A stretch of DNA of 64,000 bases, taken from NCBI GenBank assembly GCA_948144175.1, contig CANXME010000803.1, positions 744,001 to 808,000 of the forward strand, written 5' to 3'. Positions 60,451 to 64,000 of this stretch are shown here, one piece after another (the stretch's first letter is position 1; every line of letters starts with the position of its first letter). The DNA is from Closterium sp. NIES-65. Taxonomy: Eukaryota > Streptophyta > Zygnematophyceae > Desmidiales > Closteriaceae. The translations under genes and the position numbers were made by a program. The notes under the pieces are model-generated. The model made no database searches and was not told where the DNA came from. It saw only the letters and a program-made list of their open reading frames with translations.

Positions 60451-60898
60451 CATCAGGCCCTACGATATCAGGAATTTTCCCCTGAAATTCCTGATTTTCA
60501 GCCTAGTTTTGTGTACCTACACTGAATTTTCAGTGTTGAGATTTTTGTGACACTGATTTTTTCAGCCTTTACTTCATAGCTAACACTGATGTTTCAGACT
60601 TTTATCGAAGTGTACACTGAATGCACATTCCGAATCCTTCCCGTAAAACACCCGAGACAATGTCAACCAACATTTCCGCATTATAAAATCTATTTTATAA
60701 AATACTGATCGTTGACTCGATGAACTGTCTTAGTGGTTAGTGAAGTAGATACCGATTGGTAAGGTTTCCGGTCCGAATCCCTCTACTACCATGTCGTATA
60801 GGCTGCTCTCTTGCACAATTGCATGATGTGATTGAAAATTTAGGCTTTTGTTTTCCGGAACCCTGAAAATTCAGGCTTTTTTTCACAGGGACCCTGAT
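60451..60898. mobile_element. Short non-autonomous repeat with imperfect inverted ends and tRNA-type promoter
   Basis: The left end reads ATCAGGCCCTACG...TCAGGAATTTTC and the right end, reversed, reads ATCAGGGTCCCTG...GCCTGAATTTTC, giving imperfect terminal inverted repeats of about 35 bp. Inside are small hairpins (CACTGAATTTTCAGTG near 60,530) and, on plus, an A-box-like TGTCTTAGTGG (60,726) and a B-box-like GGTCCGAATCC (60,770-60,780) at tRNA-like spacing. It could be a MITE that captured a tRNA-derived SINE, or a SINE with unusual ends. It has no coding capacity. Confidence 0.5.
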
Positions 60899-61454
60899 GC
60901 ATCAACGTCCCTAAAAGTGAATCTGAGGGCCTGGAATACATTTGGCTATACTACTCAAGTTTGTACATTGTTGTTACATGAGCAATTGAGCGAGCGAGCG
61001 AGAATTGCCACTAGCAAAGCAAAGCAGAACATTGAGTGCGAGATCTATATAGCGAATTCCCATGGTGGTAACGGTAACGAACTGTGGGAGATGTGCGACG
61101 GGCCTGTGACTGAGGTTGGAAAATGTCGAAACGGAGGCACGGAGTGTGGGTTACCAGCCGAGCCGTGTGGTCGGGTTGCGACAAGTGCAACAGTGAGTGT
61201 CGCGAGTGGTAACGGAATACGGTGTGGCAAGAATAATAATGTACGTGCTGCGTAAGGGTGAGTGTTTGAGGCATGTCGTCACTGCCGCATCAACACCTGT
61301 CGATCCGCCGATCGCTTCCGAACCTACACGGAACCGTCCTCCCGTTGGTGCCACAACTACTCGCGCCGGCCCACGTCTGAAAAGGGGTATCAAAGTGAAG
61401 TACCTCTAGACAAAGATCCAGTGGGGTACCAGTCAAGCTACGCCCACGTCTAGT
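60899..61454. other. Mixed repeat region without a clear gene
   Basis: Contains R1 copy 2 (61,063-61,228). A plus-strand frame ends near 61,409 (HVVTAASTPVDPP, RAGPRLKRGIKV) and has no family I recognise. It may be the degraded upstream part of the TTF zinc-finger gene that follows. Confidence 0.4.
61063..61228 (+). repeat. Dispersed repeat R1, copy 2
   Basis: Aligned to 12,091-12,280 in the same orientation, with many substitutions and small length differences. In both places R1 lies within 1 kb of a member of the copia A/B/C family. Confidence 0.6.
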
Positions 61455-61759
61455 ATGGGGAACTCTTCCTTAAAGGCTCAACTGCATAAACTCAAGGGGA
61501 AAGCGGTTGATGTTACTTATGGCATATCCGAGGAGAACTATCAGGAAGGGTGTACAACAAACTGTGGTTTGACGACTACTCGTGGCTTTTTTTGTGTCAG
61601 ACAAGAGCAGGTTTCCCGTCAATGAAATGCACGGTCTGCATTAAGCACGGTGGTGTGGGCACGAACTTCGGCGCCAAAGGAGAAGGGGCGACCGATGTGC
61701 AGACCCAGGCAATGCGGAAGCATCAATGCACAAGGAAGCACTGCCGAGCGAAGACATGA
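61455..61759 (+). pseudogene. TTF-type zinc-finger gene fragment (hAT-transposase-related family)
   Basis: The frame from about 61,550 to the stop at 61,759 reads LWFDDYSWLFLCQTR, then MKCTVCIKHGGVGTNFGAKG and ATDVQTQAMRKHQCTRKH. A Cys-x2-Cys pair is followed by a phase with many small residues and a His-x5-His pair. This is the pattern of the TTF-type zinc finger found at the N-terminus of hAT-like transposases and of the C17orf113-type host genes derived from them. An upstream frame from an ATG at 61,455 (MGNSSLKAQLHKLKGKAV) lies in a different phase, so the gene is frameshifted or an intron is missed. The catalytic or dimerisation region is absent: copia C leader sequence begins right after the stop. 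Confidence 0.5.
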
Positions 61760-61950
61760 GCGAGCTGCCCCAACGCGGCCTCGTAGCCGCCCCTACACGG
61801 CCCCGTCGCCACCCCTAGCGGCCTCGTCGCCGCTCCCCTCCCTCCGCGGCCCCGTCGCCGCCCCTAGTGGCCCCGTCGCCGCCACTACCCGGCCCCGTCG
61901 CCGCCCCTAGCGGGCAGCCGAGCTGCCGAGCCGCCCAGCACCAGCAGCCG

Positions 61951-62330
61951 CCCCTAGAGCAGCCGCCACTGCAGCAGCAGCCCCTGGAGCAGGCGCCACT
62001 ACCGCAGCCGCCCCTGGAGCAGCCGCCACTGCAGGAGCCGCCCCTGGAGCAGCCGCCACTGCAGCAGCCGCCCCTGGAGCAGCCGCCACTGCACCAGCCG
62101 CCCCTGGAGCAGCCGCCACTGCAGCAACCGCCCCTGGAGCAGCCGCCACTGCAGCAGCCGCCCTTGGAGCAGCTGCCACTGCAGCAGCCGCCCCTGGAGC
62201 AGCCGCCACTACACCAGCCGCCCCTGGAGCAGCCGCCACTGCAGCAGCCGCCCCTGGAGCAGCCGCCACTGCAGCAGCCGCCCCTGGAGCAGCCGCCACT
62301 GCAGCAGCCGCCCCTAGAGCAGCCACCCCT
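61951..62330 (+). repeat. 30-bp minisatellite in copia C leader, about 13 copies
   Basis: Unit CCCCTGGAGCAGCCGCCACT followed by GCAGCAGCCG, encoding Pro-Leu-Glu-Gln-Pro-Pro-Leu-Gln-Gln-Pro in one plus frame. Copies differ by one or a few bases. It is at the same relative place as the different repeats of copia A and copia B. Confidence 0.9.
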
Positions 62331-62497
62331 GCAGCTGCCGCGGAGCTCTCGCTCTACAGTGGCAGCGGCATCGCCGTTGCCGCCGTCATACGCCTGCCCT
62401 TCTCGCCACTGGTGAGCACTGCCCTGCCCGTACTGCTGTTACTGCTGCTCTTCCTACTGCTGCTCTTTCTACTGCTACTACTGCTCCTGCCGTGGCC

Positions 62498-62850
62498 AGA
62501 TGCAGCTCCAGCGTCGCCCGGGTGAGTCCCTCACCCCCCAACAGCTTCGTGAGTGGTACGCTAGTTGGGGTTGTCGGGGTGGCCGTAGTGGGAGTCGTCC
62601 TGGAGTGAGTAGTTCCGCAGTTGCTTGTAGTGGTAGGATGCAGCTCAAGCGTCGCCCGCGTGAGTCCCTCACCCCCCAACAGATTCGTGAGTGGTACACC
62701 AGTTGGGGTTGTCGGGGTGGCAGTAGTGGGAGTCGTCCTGGAGTGGGTAGTTCGGGAGTTTCTTGTAGTGGCCCGGTGAAGCATCAGCGTTGTCCGCGCG
62801 AGACTCTTTCACCCCAGCAGCTTCGTGAGTGGTACGCTCAGAGTGGAGGG
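62498..62850 (+). repeat. 138-bp tandem triplication in copia C
   Basis: Units start at about 62,499, 62,637 and 62,775, and the third is partial. Each encodes QRRPxESLTPQQLREWY; the first two continue with SWGCRGGxSGSRPGVxSS. A single related QQLREWY occurs just before the zinc-knuckle-like segment of copia A and copia B. Confidence 0.85.
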
Positions 62851-64000
62851 TCGCTGAGTCCTGCTCGCTGCCCATACGTTATTCGCACGGGTGTCCGGAC
62901 TGGTCAGACTTGCGGGACGAGTAGTCACACAGAGTCCCGCTGCTTCGCGCGTCTGAGCGACACTTGGCGTACAGAGTTTGGCGACCACGCTAAGCTCCCT
63001 GACTAGTTGGAGCTGCTTAGGCAGAGGGTAGTTATCTTTGCTCTTGACTATGATGCTATTCTCACTGCAATGCATGCATTGTCTACTAGTGCCGAGGGAG
63101 TCTGTCACCTATGTATGCCGCCTGACCCCGGTATCTAGTCTGCTGCTCTAGGTGCTGGTGAGGCTGCTGCTCTAGGTGCTAGTGCGTCTCCTGCCCCAGG
63201 TGCTGGTGAGTCTGCTCTCTCAGGTACCACGTGGGCTCAGGCCTTGCACACCTTCACCCTTGACTCGGGTGCTTCCGGCTCCTTCTTTCGAGACCGCACC
63301 ACGCTTATGCCGCTTAGTCGGCCGGTTGCAGTCTCTCTAGCGGACCCCTCTGGGGGTCCTGTCCTTGCTAGCTTCTCCACTGTCCTACCGTGCCCGGCAG
63401 CCCCCTTCGGCACCCTGTCAGGTCTCTACCTCCCCTTGTTCTCTACGAACTTGGTAAGTGGAGCTGATCTACAGGATAGGGGGGTTGACCAGTTCACTCC
63501 TGCGAGTCAGCGGGTGACCCACTGCACGTGTGCTCGGACAGGCCGACACTCTGCCACGTTCACCCGTCGGCCGGGGTCGAGCCTGTACACACTGACTACT
63601 GAGTCTCCTCCGACTGCTGAGTCTGGTCAGGTAGCTGCATCGAGTCAGGTGTTTGCTGCAGCGTCCAAGTCTGGTCTTGAGTCTGCTCCCTGCTCATGTC
63701 GTCTCCTGTCCCACCAGACTCTCCTTTGGCACCACCGCCTTGGTCACCCCTCCCTGCCTCATCTCCGAGGCATGGCCTCCCGTGTCCTTGTCTCTGGTCT
63801 TCCCCGGTCTCTCCCTCCCCTACCTCCAGGGCCTGCCCCTACCTTTGTCCCCTGCGTCGAGGGGCGACAGCGCGCCGCCCCTCACTCCTCCGAGTTTCCT
63901 CCGACAGAGGCTCCACTGCAAACTCTTCACATGGACGTGTGGGGCCTCGCCCGCGTCCGTGGACAGGGGCACGAGCGTTACTTCCTATTGGTGGTTGACG

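Larger units (their letters stand above)
61760..64000 (+). mobile_element. Ty1/copia element C (broken, runs off the window)
   Basis: Related to copia A and B. Visible parts are a GC-rich leader, a triplicated SLTPQQLREWY module, the zinc-knuckle-like segment CPYVIRTGVRTGQTCG...C, a protease with LDSGAS, GAG-pre-integrase LLWHHRLGHPSLPHLRGMAS, and the start of integrase with HMDVWG and RYFLLVVDD at the window end. No LTR is found at its start. The coding region has several breaks. Protein similarity to copia B is high in protease and integrase and low in the gag part. Confidence 0.85.

Overview
The window looks like nuclear DNA of a plant-lineage eukaryote, most probably a GC-rich streptophyte (charophyte) green alga. 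This rests on three things: spliced genes with GT-AG introns, a phytocyanin-type gene and a GH1 beta-glucosidase exon of plant type, and LTR elements with the plant initiator-Met primer site TGGTATCAGAGC. The GC-rich Ty1/copia proteins remind me of those in Closterium assemblies; that is memory, not a search. Bacterial ideas such as operons and ribosome binding sites do not apply.

Layout. 1-12.1 kb is a nest of LTR elements: a Ty3/gypsy-type element (G1, minus) inside copia A (minus), then a second gypsy-type gag region (G2, minus), then copia B (plus). Copia A and copia B lie head to head, each with a very short LTR of about 110 bp. 12.3-17.3 kb holds the 3' part of a host gene on the minus strand. 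It is a polycystin-2-like (PKD2/TRPP) cation channel, for which I can join six exons in frame. 17.78-54.59 kb is the main surprise: a head-to-tail array of one copia element with a 5,572-bp period. It has one incomplete and six full internal regions separated by seven single 288-bp LTRs, and the copies are almost identical. Its right edge sits inside a third gypsy-type gag-protease region (G3, 54.59-56.57 kb). Its left edge stops without an LTR beside the channel gene. 56.6-61.8 kb is a host-like island with a lone first exon of a GH1 beta-glucosidase (minus), a complete four-exon phytocyanin/early-nodulin-like gene (plus), a tRNA-promoter-bearing short repeat and a broken TTF-type zinc-finger gene. 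From 61.8 kb to the end lies another broken copia element (copia C, plus), related to A and B.

How the parts relate. The host genes do not form a pathway. The channel gene would make a membrane ion channel, the phytocyanin-like protein a secreted cell-surface protein, and GH1 exon 1 the start of a glycosidase. The window is dominated by elements inserting into each other. The observations most worth following are the copia array, two introns of the channel gene whose minisatellites repeat the 5' splice site itself, an enlarged gag zinc-knuckle-like motif shared by all copia elements here, and a fast-changing GC minisatellite in the leader of copia A, B and C.
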